This document shows, piece by piece, positions 1 to 7,814 of a DNA stretch of 64,000 nucleotides. This stretch comes from CAZKBP01 sp964551015. GTDB lineage: Bacteria > Bacteroidota > Bacteroidia > Cytophagales > Microscillaceae. The DNA lies in the NCBI GenBank assembly GCA_964551015.1, contig CAZKBP010000001.1, positions 248,001 through 312,000 of the forward strand, written 5' to 3'. The notes below the pieces were generated by a model, which did not search any database, had not been told where the DNA came from, and saw only the letters and a program-made list of their open reading frames with translations. A program made the translations under genes and the position numbers. Positions within the stretch are counted from its first letter, which is position 1. Every line of letters begins with the position of its first letter.

Positions 1-518
1 ATAACGCAGGTGTCCAACACGTGGCTCCTATCGATGAATTTCCCAAAGAAAAATGGAATCTAATCATCGGGGTAAACATGTCAGCGGCTTTTCACACGGC
101 CCAAGCCGTATGGCCGAACATGAAAAAACAAGGCTTTGGCCGAATTATCAACATCACTTCTGCTCACGGCTTGAGAGCCTCCGAATTCAAATCTGCTTAT
201 GTCACCTCCAAGCACGGTATTACGGGTTTGACCAAAGTTCTGGGCTTAGAAGGTGCGCCCTACGGGATTACTTGTAACGCAATCTGCCCTGGTTATGTAA
301 AAACGCCTTTGGTAGAAGCTCAAATCAAGGATCAAGCAAAAGCACACAATATGAGTGAAGAAGAAGTTGTCGAGAAGGTCATGCTCAAAAAACACGCGAT
401 CAAAGAGTTCGTGACCGTAGAATCTATCGGTGCTTTCGCTCTATTTTTAGCTTCCGAAGCGGCTTCTACCATCACAGGTGCTTCTTTGCCCATCGAGGGG
501 GGCTGGACAGCTCAATAG
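1..518 (+). CDS. bdhA: D-3-hydroxybutyrate dehydrogenase (SDR family), 5'-truncated by window edge
   Basis: This is the C-terminal two thirds of a short-chain dehydrogenase that oxidises D-3-hydroxybutyrate to acetoacetate with NAD in the cytoplasm. The frame is open to the window edge and the first visible codons read NAGVQHVAPIDEFP, the conserved NAG segment of SDR enzymes, so the GTG at 21 is an internal Val and not a start. The catalytic Ser lies in INITSAHG and the Tyr/Lys pair in SAYVTSKHG. The segment NAICPGYVKTPLVEAQI is close to the substrate-specificity region of known 3-hydroxybutyrate dehydrogenases, which separates it from generic SDRs. The C-terminus ITGASLPIEGGWTAQ is typical of the family. 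A patatin-like hydrolase follows 174 bp downstream on the same strand. The family call is firm; the substrate rests on motif resemblance. Confidence 0.88.
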   Translation, partial: NAGVQHVAPIDEFPKEKWNLIIGVNMSAAFHTAQAVWPNMKKQGFGRIINITSAHGLRASEFKSAYVTSKHGITGLTKVLGLEGAPYGITCNAICPGYVKTPLVEAQIKDQAKAHNMSEEEVVEKVMLKKHAIKEFVTVESIGAFALFLASEAASTITGASLPIEGGWTAQ

Positions 519-692
519 TGGCTATCTGAGCTTAGTGATTCAAATTTTAGATCAGTCCATCAGGAAGAGGAGAAAACCTGATGGATTGTTTTTTGGAGAA
601 ATACCGCTTGTCCTGCCACTTTCTGTAAGAATTTATTAAATTCGTGGAATCTTTGGTCTAAATAGCGGATTTTACTAATTTCTCTAAAAAAT

Positions 693-1700
693 ATGTACAA
701 AACCATTGACATCGCTCTTCAAGGCGGAGGCTCACACGGAGCCTTTACTTGGGGCGTATTGGAAAGGTTGTTAGAAGTAAGAAGTCTGGTCATTGAAGGA
801 GTTTGCGGGACGAGCGCAGGAGCAATGAATGCGACCATGCTGGCCTATGGTATGCACGTGGGAGGGCGTCAGGGAGCAATTAAAATGCTCGAGCAATTCT
901 GGAAAGCAGCTTCCGAAAAACAGAGCCAAACCCTATTTCAGCCCAGTTGGTTGGATAAAATGTATGGCAAAGGTCGTTTGGATTACTCACCTGCTTACTA
1001 CCTGCTCGATTGGCTGACCATGACCTTTTCTCCCTATCAATTTAACCCACTGGATATCAATCCGCTCAAAGACTTACTGGAAGAATTAGTAGATTTTGAA
1101 GCACTTCGTAAAACCGAAGTGATCAAGCTCTTTGTCTGTGCGACCAACGTCCGCACGGCACGCGCTAAGGTATTTTCTACTTCTGAAATTAGCTCCGACG
1201 CGGTCATGGCCTCGGCCTGCTTGCCTCATATCTTCAAAGCCGTGGAAATCGACGGAGAAGCCTACTGGGACGGTGGCTTCATGGGAAATCCGCCCATTTT
1301 CCCATTGATTGATGATACAGAAACAGAAGATATTCTGATTATCCAAATCAATCCTATTCAGATTAATAAAGTCCCGCAAACGGCCGTAGAAATTCGTGAT
1401 CGCATCAATGAACTCAGTTTCAACGCCAGTCTGATGCACGAAATGCGCCGGATCAAATTTGTACAAAGAATTCTAGAATTAGGGATCAATGATGGCAAAC
1501 TCAGGGATTTACATATCCATTGCATCAATCCCGAAGCAGAGATGAACGATTTGGGAGCAGCCAGTAAGTTGAATACGAATTGGACATTTCTTCAGCGCCT
1601 CAGAGATCTGGGTAGAAAACGAGCAGATGAATGGCTGGAGAAAAACTACGACAAGCTGGGTGAAGAATCCACTTGTGATGTCCGTACGGTCTTCCTGTAA
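693..1700 (+). CDS. Patatin-like phospholipase / acyl hydrolase
   Basis: This 335-residue protein is a soluble lipid acyl hydrolase of the patatin family. The oxyanion motif GGGSHGAF is near residues 11-18, the nucleophile elbow GTSAG (G-x-S-x-G) near residue 40, and the catalytic Asp in the YWDGGFMGNPP segment near residue 191. No signal peptide is visible, so a cytoplasmic or inner-membrane-associated role is likely. Cytoplasmic patatins of this type are often found beside 3-hydroxybutyrate dehydrogenase, as here, which suggests a link to polyester or storage-lipid turnover; that link is inference. A 10-bp hairpin closes the unit 38 bp after the stop codon. Confidence 0.88.
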   Translation: MYKTIDIALQGGGSHGAFTWGVLERLLEVRSLVIEGVCGTSAGAMNATMLAYGMHVGGRQGAIKMLEQFWKAASEKQSQTLFQPSWLDKMYGKGRLDYSPAYYLLDWLTMTFSPYQFNPLDINPLKDLLEELVDFEALRKTEVIKLFVCATNVRTARAKVFSTSEISSDAVMASACLPHIFKAVEIDGEAYWDGGFMGNPPIFPLIDDTETEDILIIQINPIQINKVPQTAVEIRDRINELSFNASLMHEMRRIKFVQRILELGINDGKLRDLHIHCINPEAEMNDLGAASKLNTNWTFLQRLRDLGRKRADEWLEKNYDKLGEESTCDVRTVFL

Positions 1701-1737
1701 GATTTTGAATAGAATAGATGCACACAATACAAAAAAG

Positions 1738-1768
1738 AACACTCTGAAAATAGCCATCTCAGAGTGTT
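1738..1768. terminator. Bidirectional terminator hairpin
   Basis: Perfect 10-bp inverted repeat AACACTCTGA / TCAGAGTGTT (1738-1747 and 1759-1768) with an 11-nt loop. On the minus strand the stem is followed by a T-run (the A-run at 1731-1736), as expected for the end of the small gene at 1814-1969. On the plus strand a weaker T-rich stretch follows the patatin gene. Confidence 0.75.
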
Positions 1769-1813
1769 TGGATTTTTATTATCTTGGATTCGTGGGCGAT
1801 ACCTCTGCCTCAC

Positions 1814-1969
1814 CTAATTTTGTTGCTTAATTTCTTTTTGCACCCTCTGCATGAGCTTCTCGTGGTCATCTTTCAGACGTTGAGAATCTTTGAGCAAGTC
1901 TTTGGCTTCTTTAAGCACATCGTGAACGCCTTTTTGAGCTAAATTCTTCTTAGAATGTCCCTCTTTCAT
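1814..1969 (-). CDS. Small charged helical protein, 51 aa, unknown function
   Basis: A short open frame starts with ATG at 1969 and ends with TAG at 1814. The product begins MKEGHSKKNLAQKGVHDVLK and is rich in Lys, Glu, Asp and Gln, with no Cys, Trp or Pro. Its middle (KEAKDLLKDSQRLKDD) has a heptad-like spacing of Leu and Val that suggests one long amphipathic helix. It sits alone, convergent with the patatin gene, and a terminator hairpin with a T-run lies 45 bp past its stop. I do not recognise the family. The coding call rests on the coherent composition, the downstream terminator and the lack of a competing gene. A role as a small helical adaptor would be a guess. Confidence 0.5.
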   Translation of the reverse strand: MKEGHSKKNLAQKGVHDVLKEAKDLLKDSQRLKDDHEKLMQRVQKEIKQQN

Positions 1970-1977
1970 AGTATAAA

Positions 1978-2165
1978 GATTTTAAATTTTCAAAAAAAAT
2001 TGAAAACTGATGATAGCATTACTACTATAATGAAATATGTAGGATAAAGGTTTTAAATTTTCAGAAAAAATTGAAAATTAATGATAGCATTGCTATTACA
2101 GTTTAGTACGTAGGATATAGGTTTTAGTTTCCAAAAAAATAGCAATTCGCATTTTTTATTACAGT
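1978..2165. repeat. 71-bp tandem repeat with internal hairpins upstream of alkB
   Basis: Two clear copies of a 71-bp unit lie head to tail (1978-2048 and 2049-2119), followed by a degenerate third copy to about 2165. Each full copy contains an inverted repeat: TTTTCAA/TTGAAAA (1987-1993 and 2000-2006) in the first and AATTTTCA/TGAAAATT (2056-2063 and 2072-2079) in the second. Shared words include GATAGCATT and GTAGGAT. The block fills most of the 311-bp gap before alkB and is very AT-rich. It could be a regulatory array for alkB or a decaying satellite. Confidence 0.7.
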
Positions 2166-2280
2166 ATGGGTTTATTTAATAACTGAACTATTTTTAATGA
2201 AATAGTTTGCTTTTATGAAGATAATACCACTCTTTAGCAAAAAATTAGCATAGTTTATTCTCTCCAAAAGTCAAAAACCT

Positions 2281-3396
2281 ATGAGTACCTTCAAAAAACT
2301 TGGATTTCTATTATCGTATTTGATACCAGCTTTAATCGTGCTAGGATACTACGCGGGAGGCGGGTGGAATTTCGCAGCATTTATCTTCACTTATGGGATC
2401 ATTCCGGTCTGGGATGAGATGGTGGGCAAAGACCCCGAAAACATTCGTTCTGAGCTGGTTCCGGTGGTAGCCAAAGAAAAATTTTTTAGCCTGATTGTGT
2501 ACTCACTGGTGTATATCCAGTTAGGAATTGTCATCTGGGCTTGCTATGTAGTTTCGCTGGGAACGCTGAGTCCACTAGAGTATGTAGGATTATTGCTAGG
2601 TATGATGACTTTGGGAGCTTCGGGAATCAATGTAGCGCACGAGTTGGGGCATAAGAAGTCCAAGACTGCACGTTTTCATAGTAAATTAAATCTGATGACG
2701 GTTTGTTACATGCACTTCTACATTGAGCATAATAAGGGGCATCATGTCCACGTGGCTACCCCCAAAGACCCGGCTACGAGCAAGAAAAATCAAAGCTTTT
2801 ATGGTTTCTGGTGGCAGAGCGTAGTAGGAGGTTTTTTGAGTGCTTGGCAAATTGAGCGCAAAAGATTGGAGCGTCAGCAAATGCCCATTTGGAATCCTTT
2901 TCGCAATCAAATGCTTCAATTTATCCTCTTTCCTGTGATCTTTGTGAGCATTTTGACCTTGGCTTTTAGCTGGGGCAGGGGAGAAGTGATCGGAGCGGTT
3001 CCGGTTTTCTTTTTTCTTCAAAGCTTGATGGCTTTTTCCACCTTAGAATCGGTCAACTACATTGAGCATTATGGTATTCTCAGGCGCGAAGTCAGCCCTG
3101 GGCGCTATGAAAGAGTCAACCCGCTTCACTCGTGGAACTCAAACCACATGGTAAGTAATTTCTTCTTGTTTCAATTACAGCGGCATTCTGACCACCACGC
3201 CTATGCCAGTCGGCCTTATCAGGTGCTTCGCCATTTTGACGAAAGCCCCCAACTGCCCGCGGGCTATCCGGTGATGATTATTCTTTCGTTGATGCCACCG
3301 CTTTGGTTCAAGCTGATGAACCCTCGCCTGGAAGCTTGGCAAGCTCAAGCCTATGATGCCGAGCACATCGAAGCCGTTGTGAAGGCGACGGCTTAG
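2281..3396 (+). CDS. alkB: Alkane 1-monooxygenase (AlkB-type membrane di-iron hydroxylase)
   Basis: The 371-residue product is an integral-membrane non-haem di-iron monooxygenase that hydroxylates the terminal carbon of n-alkanes, with electrons from rubredoxin and rubredoxin reductase. The histidine motifs expected of AlkB are present: HELGHKK at 120-126, EHNKGHH at 149-155, NYIEHYG at 259-265 and LQRHSDHH at 299-306. Hydrophobic segments occur at about 8-25, 32-45, 68-92, 101-116 and 211-255. Length is slightly under that of the Pseudomonas enzymes, as in other Bacteroidota. The ATG at 2281 gives the full N-terminus. No rubredoxin gene is adjacent. It runs tail to tail into the DUF255 gene with a 4-bp overlap of stop codons. 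Related fatty-acid or xylene hydroxylases share these motifs, so alkane specificity is likely but not proven. Confidence 0.9.
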   Translation: MSTFKKLGFLLSYLIPALIVLGYYAGGGWNFAAFIFTYGIIPVWDEMVGKDPENIRSELVPVVAKEKFFSLIVYSLVYIQLGIVIWACYVVSLGTLSPLEYVGLLLGMMTLGASGINVAHELGHKKSKTARFHSKLNLMTVCYMHFYIEHNKGHHVHVATPKDPATSKKNQSFYGFWWQSVVGGFLSAWQIERKRLERQQMPIWNPFRNQMLQFILFPVIFVSILTLAFSWGRGEVIGAVPVFFFLQSLMAFSTLESVNYIEHYGILRREVSPGRYERVNPLHSWNSNHMVSNFFLFQLQRHSDHHAYASRPYQVLRHFDESPQLPAGYPVMIILSLMPPLWFKLMNPRLEAWQAQAYDAEHIEAVVKATA

Positions 3397-5456
3397 CTTT
3401 GTCCGATTTGCTCCCAGGCCTCCGCCACACGATGCACAGGCAGTTGGCAAGTTTTGTTATAACAGACGTAGATGGTAGTCTGGTCATCTATGGCGGTTCT
3501 GTTTTCTAGCAAGGGAAGATCGTTAGAAGCCGTCGGGGAGCCAATCAGAACCTTATGAGGAAAGTAAGTTTGATCAAAGGCTTGACGAAAAGCGAGAGTT
3601 TCTTGCCCCACTAAAACGATCTCGGCCACGGGCTGAACGGCACGGGCGTAGGCTTGCCCCCAATTGGCGAGATATTCTACATTTTTCAAAAGTACTTGTT
3701 TCGTGCGGCTGAGCATATCTTGGGCAATTTCCGAGTAAGAGGCTTCTTCGTATAAAAGACCTAATAATTGTAAATTTTTGGCCATCACGGAGTTAGAGGC
3801 GGGGATGACATTATCAAAAATTTCCTTTTTACGAGCAATAAGTTTTTCGCCTCTTTGACTGGTGAAGAAAAACATGCCTTCTTCTTCATCATAAAAATTG
3901 ATGAGGGTATAACGGGCAAGCTCCCGTGCTTTTTCTAACCAACTTAGCTCAAAGGTCGCTTGGTATAGATTGATGAATGCCTCGATACAAAGGGCATAAT
4001 CTTCTAAGTAAGCCTCGATGCTGGCCTTTCCATTTTTATAAGTTCGCTGCAATTGGATTCCTTCTTTGTCTTGAATCATCATCTGTTGAGCGAGGAAGTT
4101 TGCATTTTTCAGCGCTAATTCCAAGAAAGTTGTTTCTCCAAACATTCGATAAGCGTCTACCAAACCATTGAGCATAAGCGCATTCCAAGAGGTAAGTATT
4201 TTATCATCTAAGCCCGGGCGTACGCGTTGGGCGCGAAGCTTGAGGAGCTTGGTTTTCCAATGCTTGACCTGTGCTTGGAGGTCATTAAGGGACAGATCGT
4301 GCTTTTGGGCGAAGGCTTGGTCTGTTATCTTCCGATGGAGAATATTATAATCCTTTTCCCAGTTTCCTTTTTCTTCTAAGTTGTAATAATCAAAGAAAAG
4401 CGTACGCTCCGCTTCGTCGGGGAAAATTTGTTGCATTTCCTCAGCTTGCCAAATATAGAATTTACCCTCTTCTCCCTCGCTATCGGCATCTAGGGCGGAA
4501 TAAAAACCTCCTTCCTCATTGGTCAACTCTCGAGCCACGAAAGCAATCGTTTCTTGGACAATTTCTTGGTAGAGTGGCCGCTGCGTGGCCTGAAAAGCTT
4601 GCGCGTAGAGACTGACCAATTGGGCATTGTCATAAAGCATTTTCTCGAAATGTGGCGCAAACCAACGTGCATCCACGGAATAGCGGGCAAAACCACCACC
4701 AATTTGATCATAAATCCCTCCTTTAGCCATCTCTTCCAGAGTTAGATGGAGTTGGGATAAAGCTTTTTCTTTGTTTTCCTCAGAAGTAGTGGTGTGGGCG
4801 TAAGTCAGCAGAAATTGATAGATACTTGGCATGGGGAATTTTGGAGCTTTTTTCATGCCACCCAGCTCCGTATCAAAGGAATGGACAATGCTGTCAAACA
4901 TTTGATCCAAATCATTTTTTTGGAAATCTTGATGATCAGCGACCAGGCCATACTTTTTTAGCTCACTCGTGGCGATATTCTGACGAAACTGCTCGGCAGA
5001 TTCTTCCAACTCCTGGCGATTTTCCTGAAATATCTTCGCCACTTTCACCAGTAGATTAGCCCAATTTTGTGGGGGAAAATAAGTGCCCGCGTAAAAAGGC
5101 TTGGCCTCGGGCGTGAGGAAAGCATTGAGTGGCCAGCCTCCTTGCATTCCCATAGCTTGTACGGCGTCCATGTAGATGGCATCTACATCGGGGCGTTCTT
5201 CCCGATCTACCTTGATGCAGACATAATGCTGATTCATCAATTCGGCAATTTGTTCATTCTCGAAAGACTCGCGTTCCATCACGTGGCACCAATGGCAGGC
5301 CGAATAGCCAATGCTCACGATCATGGGTTTGTCTTCTTCTTTGGCTTTTTGCAAGGCTTCTTCACCCCAAGGATACCAATCTACGGGGTTATAGGCGTGT
5401 TGTAATAAATAGGGGCTACTCGCTTGTAGGAGTCGATTGGCTTTAGATGAGGTCAT
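3393..5456 (-). CDS. Thioredoxin-domain protein of the DUF255/YyaL (spermatogenesis-associated 20-like) family
   Basis: The 687-residue protein has an N-terminal thioredoxin-fold domain (about 1-165) with the signature YSACHWCHVMERESFE at 51-66, which includes the conserved CHWC at 54-57. It is followed by a six-hairpin-glycosidase-like alpha/alpha toroid, in which GGIYDQIGGGFARYSVD and WFAPHFEKMLYDNAQL are hallmark segments. The length is normal for the family. No signal peptide is seen. The biochemical function is not established; the fold suggests sugar or epimerase-like chemistry. It is a single-gene unit divergent from dnaN. Confidence 0.88.
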   Translation of the reverse strand: MTSSKANRLLQASSPYLLQHAYNPVDWYPWGEEALQKAKEEDKPMIVSIGYSACHWCHVMERESFENEQIAELMNQHYVCIKVDREERPDVDAIYMDAVQAMGMQGGWPLNAFLTPEAKPFYAGTYFPPQNWANLLVKVAKIFQENRQELEESAEQFRQNIATSELKKYGLVADHQDFQKNDLDQMFDSIVHSFDTELGGMKKAPKFPMPSIYQFLLTYAHTTTSEENKEKALSQLHLTLEEMAKGGIYDQIGGGFARYSVDARWFAPHFEKMLYDNAQLVSLYAQAFQATQRPLYQEIVQETIAFVARELTNEEGGFYSALDADSEGEEGKFYIWQAEEMQQIFPDEAERTLFFDYYNLEEKGNWEKDYNILHRKITDQAFAQKHDLSLNDLQAQVKHWKTKLLKLRAQRVRPGLDDKILTSWNALMLNGLVDAYRMFGETTFLELALKNANFLAQQMMIQDKEGIQLQRTYKNGKASIEAYLEDYALCIEAFINLYQATFELSWLEKARELARYTLINFYDEEEGMFFFTSQRGEKLIARKKEIFDNVIPASNSVMAKNLQLLGLLYEEASYSEIAQDMLSRTKQVLLKNVEYLANWGQAYARAVQPVAEIVLVGQETLAFRQAFDQTYFPHKVLIGSPTASNDLPLLENRTAIDDQTTIYVCYNKTCQLPVHRVAEAWEQIGQS

Positions 5457-5704
5457 AGCAATGAATAGTTAACAGTGCGCAGTAATTAATTTTGACGTTT
5501 GGCTGTGTCTTTGAAAAATATCTTTTTCTTAAAAATAGAGATAAATCTCGGTTCGTGCAGATTTTCGGCTATTTATTTGATAGAGATTTTCTGGGTTAGC
5601 CTCATTACACACAAATGGTCAGCCTTAGTTAGCAATGAGTGATAAATGAGCAAAATTTCTGCCCAGAATCTTGGGGAACTGGCTGTATTTTTTCTTAAAT
5701 TTTC

Positions 5705-5712
5705 TATATTTG
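5705..5712 (+). promoter_or_regulatory. Bacteroidota -7 element TATATTTG in the dnaN leader
   Basis: The 8-mer TATATTTG matches the TAnnTTTG -7 consensus of Bacteroidota sigma-A promoters. It lies in the 409-bp gap between the divergent DUF255 and dnaN genes, about 150 bp before the dnaN start. No well-spaced -33 TTG is evident. A compact terminator-like hairpin follows only about 20 bp downstream. I see no other element in the rest of this gap. Confidence 0.4.
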
Positions 5713-5732
5713 TTAAATGCTATTACGCTAAC

Positions 5733-5755
5733 AAGCTCTCCAAAGAGCTTTTTTT
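5733..5755 (+). terminator. Factor-independent terminator or attenuator upstream of dnaN
   Basis: Perfect 7-bp stem AAGCTCT/AGAGCTT (5733-5739 and 5744-5750) with a CCAA tetraloop and an immediate run of T residues (T-tract 5749-5755). It is not downstream of any plus-strand gene in view, and lies just after the TATATTTG element, so it may be an attenuator in the dnaN leader or the end of a very short transcript. Confidence 0.55.
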
Positions 5756-5865
5756 GCCTTTTAACTACAATTTAGATATGATTCCAGTGAATGACTGAGA
5801 GAGTCTGAGGTGGAGCGTAGTAGCTTTTTGAATTGATTATGTTTAATGATCCTAAATAAATCTCT

Positions 5866-6990
5866 ATGAAATTTATCGTTTCCTCGGCCCAATTGCAGAA
5901 GCAATTATCGGTGCTCAGTGGGGTAATCCCAGCCAATCCGCATATTCCGATTCTAGAAAACTTTTTATTTGAGCTACAGGACGGTAAGCTCACGGCCAGT
6001 GCCTCTGACCTTCATATCTCCATGACTACGCAGGTACAGGTAGAGAGCACCAACGAAGGCAAAATTGCCGTGCCTGCCCGTCAATTGTTGGAGACGCTCA
6101 AGAAGCTGCCAGAGCAACCAGTTACTTTTCAGATGGATGAAGAAAATAGCAGCATCGAGATCACCTCTTACAACGGACGATATAAGCTAAGCGGAGAGAA
6201 AGCGGAAGATTTCCCCAAGATTCCACAGCCCGAAGGAGATCAAAAAGTGGGCGTCGCTTCTGATACTCTAGCTACGGCCATCAGTAGTACTATTTTTGCC
6301 ATCAGTAATGATGAGCTTCGCCCGGCCATGACGGGGCTTTTCCTGAAATTAGACAGTCAGATGACTACCTTCGTGGCGACCGACGGCAATCGGCTGGTCA
6401 AATACGAACGAGAAGACCTCCAAGTGGATGAGGCCACCTCTTTCATTATTCCTAAAAAAGCATTGAGCCTTTTGAAATCTTCTCTTCCGTCTGAAGATAC
6501 TCCCGTGAATACGGAGTTTAGTAGCACCCACGCTTTCTTCAGTTTTGCAAATATCAGTTTGAGTTGCCGTTTGATTGATGAAAATTTCCCCGATTACGAA
6601 AATGCCATCCCCCAAGATAACCCGAATGTACTGGTCATCAATCGGGGAGAAATGCTGAACTCGCTCAACCGCCTGTTGATTTACGCGAACAAAACTACAA
6701 ATCAGGTACGCTTTAAGCTCACGGCGGATAGTTTACAGATCTTTGCCGAGGATCTGGATTTTGCCAATGAAGCACACGAAACACTGAAATGTGAATATCA
6801 AGGGGAGGAACTCGAGATAGGTTTTAATGCCAAATACCTCGTGGAGATGCTGAGCAATTTGGATACAGAAGAGGTGCAGTGTTCTTTTTCTACACCCAAC
6901 CGAGCGGGGATTATCGTACCCAAAGAGCAAGCGAATTCTGAAAACGTATTGATGCTGATTATGCCTGTTATGTTGAGCACTTACGCTTAA
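5866..6990 (+). CDS. dnaN: DNA polymerase III beta subunit (sliding clamp)
   Basis: The 374-residue product is the ring-shaped processivity factor that tethers DNA polymerase III and many repair proteins to DNA. It begins MKFIVSSAQLQKQLSVLSGV and contains three similar clamp domains (about 1-120, 128-245 and 246-374). Clamp landmarks include FLFELQDGKLTASASDLH, GLFLKLDSQMTTFVATDGNR and the C-terminal VLMLIMPVML. The length is normal for Bacteroidota. It is a single-gene unit with neither dnaA nor recF beside it, so its presence does not mark the replication origin. A 12-bp inverted repeat follows the stop codon. Confidence 0.97.
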   Translation: MKFIVSSAQLQKQLSVLSGVIPANPHIPILENFLFELQDGKLTASASDLHISMTTQVQVESTNEGKIAVPARQLLETLKKLPEQPVTFQMDEENSSIEITSYNGRYKLSGEKAEDFPKIPQPEGDQKVGVASDTLATAISSTIFAISNDELRPAMTGLFLKLDSQMTTFVATDGNRLVKYEREDLQVDEATSFIIPKKALSLLKSSLPSEDTPVNTEFSSTHAFFSFANISLSCRLIDENFPDYENAIPQDNPNVLVINRGEMLNSLNRLLIYANKTTNQVRFKLTADSLQIFAEDLDFANEAHETLKCEYQGEELEIGFNAKYLVEMLSNLDTEEVQCSFSTPNRAGIIVPKEQANSENVLMLIMPVMLSTYA

Positions 6991-7003
6991 TTGGATTGAA
7001 TGG

Positions 7004-7046
7004 TCAGTTGTGAGTTAGCAGCACGAGACTGACGACTCACAACTGA
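7004..7046. terminator. Inverted repeat between convergent dnaN and TerB-like genes
   Basis: Perfect 12-bp arms TCAGTTGTGAGT / ACTCACAACTGA (7004-7015 and 7035-7046) with a 19-nt loop. The position between two convergent stop codons suggests a bidirectional terminator, although neither side has a strong T-run. Confidence 0.5.
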
Positions 7047-7056
7047 TACCTGATAA

Positions 7057-7440
7057 TTAATTCGCTTCGTACATTTTTTTCACCTTGGCGATATCAGCGG
7101 CTAGTTTATCTTTGTCCTCATCCGCGAACTCTAAGCCATCTTCCACTTCTTGGTACAGCTTCATTTCGTCTTCGCTTACCTTGCCATCCTCGATAATATG
7201 CTCGATTAGGTCTTTGAGCACATCTCTTTTGATGTGGTTCATTTCATTGTCGGTGATCTCCAGTTTTTCGGTGAGTTCTTTCACTTCGGCAATTTCCTCT
7301 GCGGTGATGGTGCCGTCGGCACTTGCTTCCCGAATGGCTTCCATGATTTTATCGTGCATTTCCCGGACTTTCATCTGGTCAAAAGCCTCGTTAGAAAAAG
7401 AGGCTCTCACGGAGTTAACAATAGATTTTAGAATACTCAT
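7057..7440 (-). CDS. TerB-like / EF-hand-like small acidic protein
   Basis: The 127-residue product (start taken at ATG 7440, MSILKSIVNSVRASFSNEAF) is acidic and all-helical. Two acidic loops, ASADGTITAEEIAEV and IEDGKVSEDEMKLY, have the spacing seen in TerB (tellurite-resistance-like) domains and resemble EF-hand loops, so divalent-metal binding is possible. The frame extends upstream to 7500, but the extra residues are a low-complexity non-family stretch and MSILK is the better start. It is convergent with dnaN. The cellular role is unknown; TerB-like domains occur in stress-related membrane-associated complexes. Confidence in coding is high and in family moderate. Confidence 0.72.
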   Translation of the reverse strand: MSILKSIVNSVRASFSNEAFDQMKVREMHDKIMEAIREASADGTITAEEIAEVKELTEKLEITDNEMNHIKRDVLKDLIEHIIEDGKVSEDEMKLYQEVEDGLEFADEDKDKLAADIAKVKKMYEAN

Positions 7441-7664
7441 ATAAACTTGGGTTAAGATAAGGCGTGTATATCTGTTCAAATTTAAGAAAATCCTGAACAT
7501 TCACAAGGCATTTGATGGGTGGAGCTGGTTGATCTGCTGAAATTTATTCATCTGCCCAGAGTGCTTGCTTATTTTTTAAAAAAGCTTTTCTTTTTTTTGT
7601 TTAATTTGGAAACGGCTCGAATTTTATCCTTAGATTTTCGTGATGCCTCTTTTTTCCGTGCATT

Positions 7665-7736
7665 TCGGCTCTTTTCCTCGCCATACCTTGGAGTATGTCG
7701 CTCAAAAGGAGCTTCCTTTGCGAAAAAAATAGCCGA
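7665..7736 (+). ncRNA. Candidate structured RNA (three-way junction) upstream of glycosyltransferase gene
   Basis: The transcript sense strand can fold into a closing stem TCGGCT/AGCCGA (7665-7670 and 7731-7736), a hairpin CATAC-cttgga-GTATG (7682-7697) and a bulged hairpin in which TCGC/GCGA (7698-7701 and 7720-7723) encloses AAAGGA/TCCTTT (7705-7710 and 7714-7719). Together they form a compact three-way junction. It begins 150 bp before the glycosyltransferase start codon in a 374-bp gap with no convincing gene. A 78-codon frame covers it (7519-7755) but has no protein-like character. I cannot match it to a named RNA family; it may be a leader, a small RNA or a mobile-repeat end. Confidence 0.4.
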
Positions 7737-7814
7737 TCAAAAATTTCTGAAATAAAACTCGAGTCGCCCCTCAATGCCTATAAAATTTTATTCCTATCAT
7801 TAATCTCATCACGC

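Noticed and set aside
21..23. GTG at 21 as the start of the first gene
   Set aside because: The frame is open to the window edge and the upstream codons read NAGVQH, the conserved SDR segment, so the gene begins outside the window.
1086..1466. Antisense open frames inside genes, such as those on the minus strand within the patatin gene
   Set aside because: They are shadows of the real reading frame with no family features, no starts with promoters and improbable composition.
1978..2165. Tandem repeat as a CRISPR array
   Set aside because: Only two clear 71-bp units exist, without distinct spacers, and no cas gene is in the window.
5866..6990. dnaN as a marker of the replication origin
   Set aside because: No dnaA, recF, gyrB or DnaA-box cluster is nearby; in Bacteroidota dnaN is often unlinked to oriC.
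7519..7755. A 78-codon open frame before the glycosyltransferase gene
   Set aside because: Its Phe/Leu/Arg-rich translation resembles no protein and it covers the structured RNA candidate; treated as spurious.
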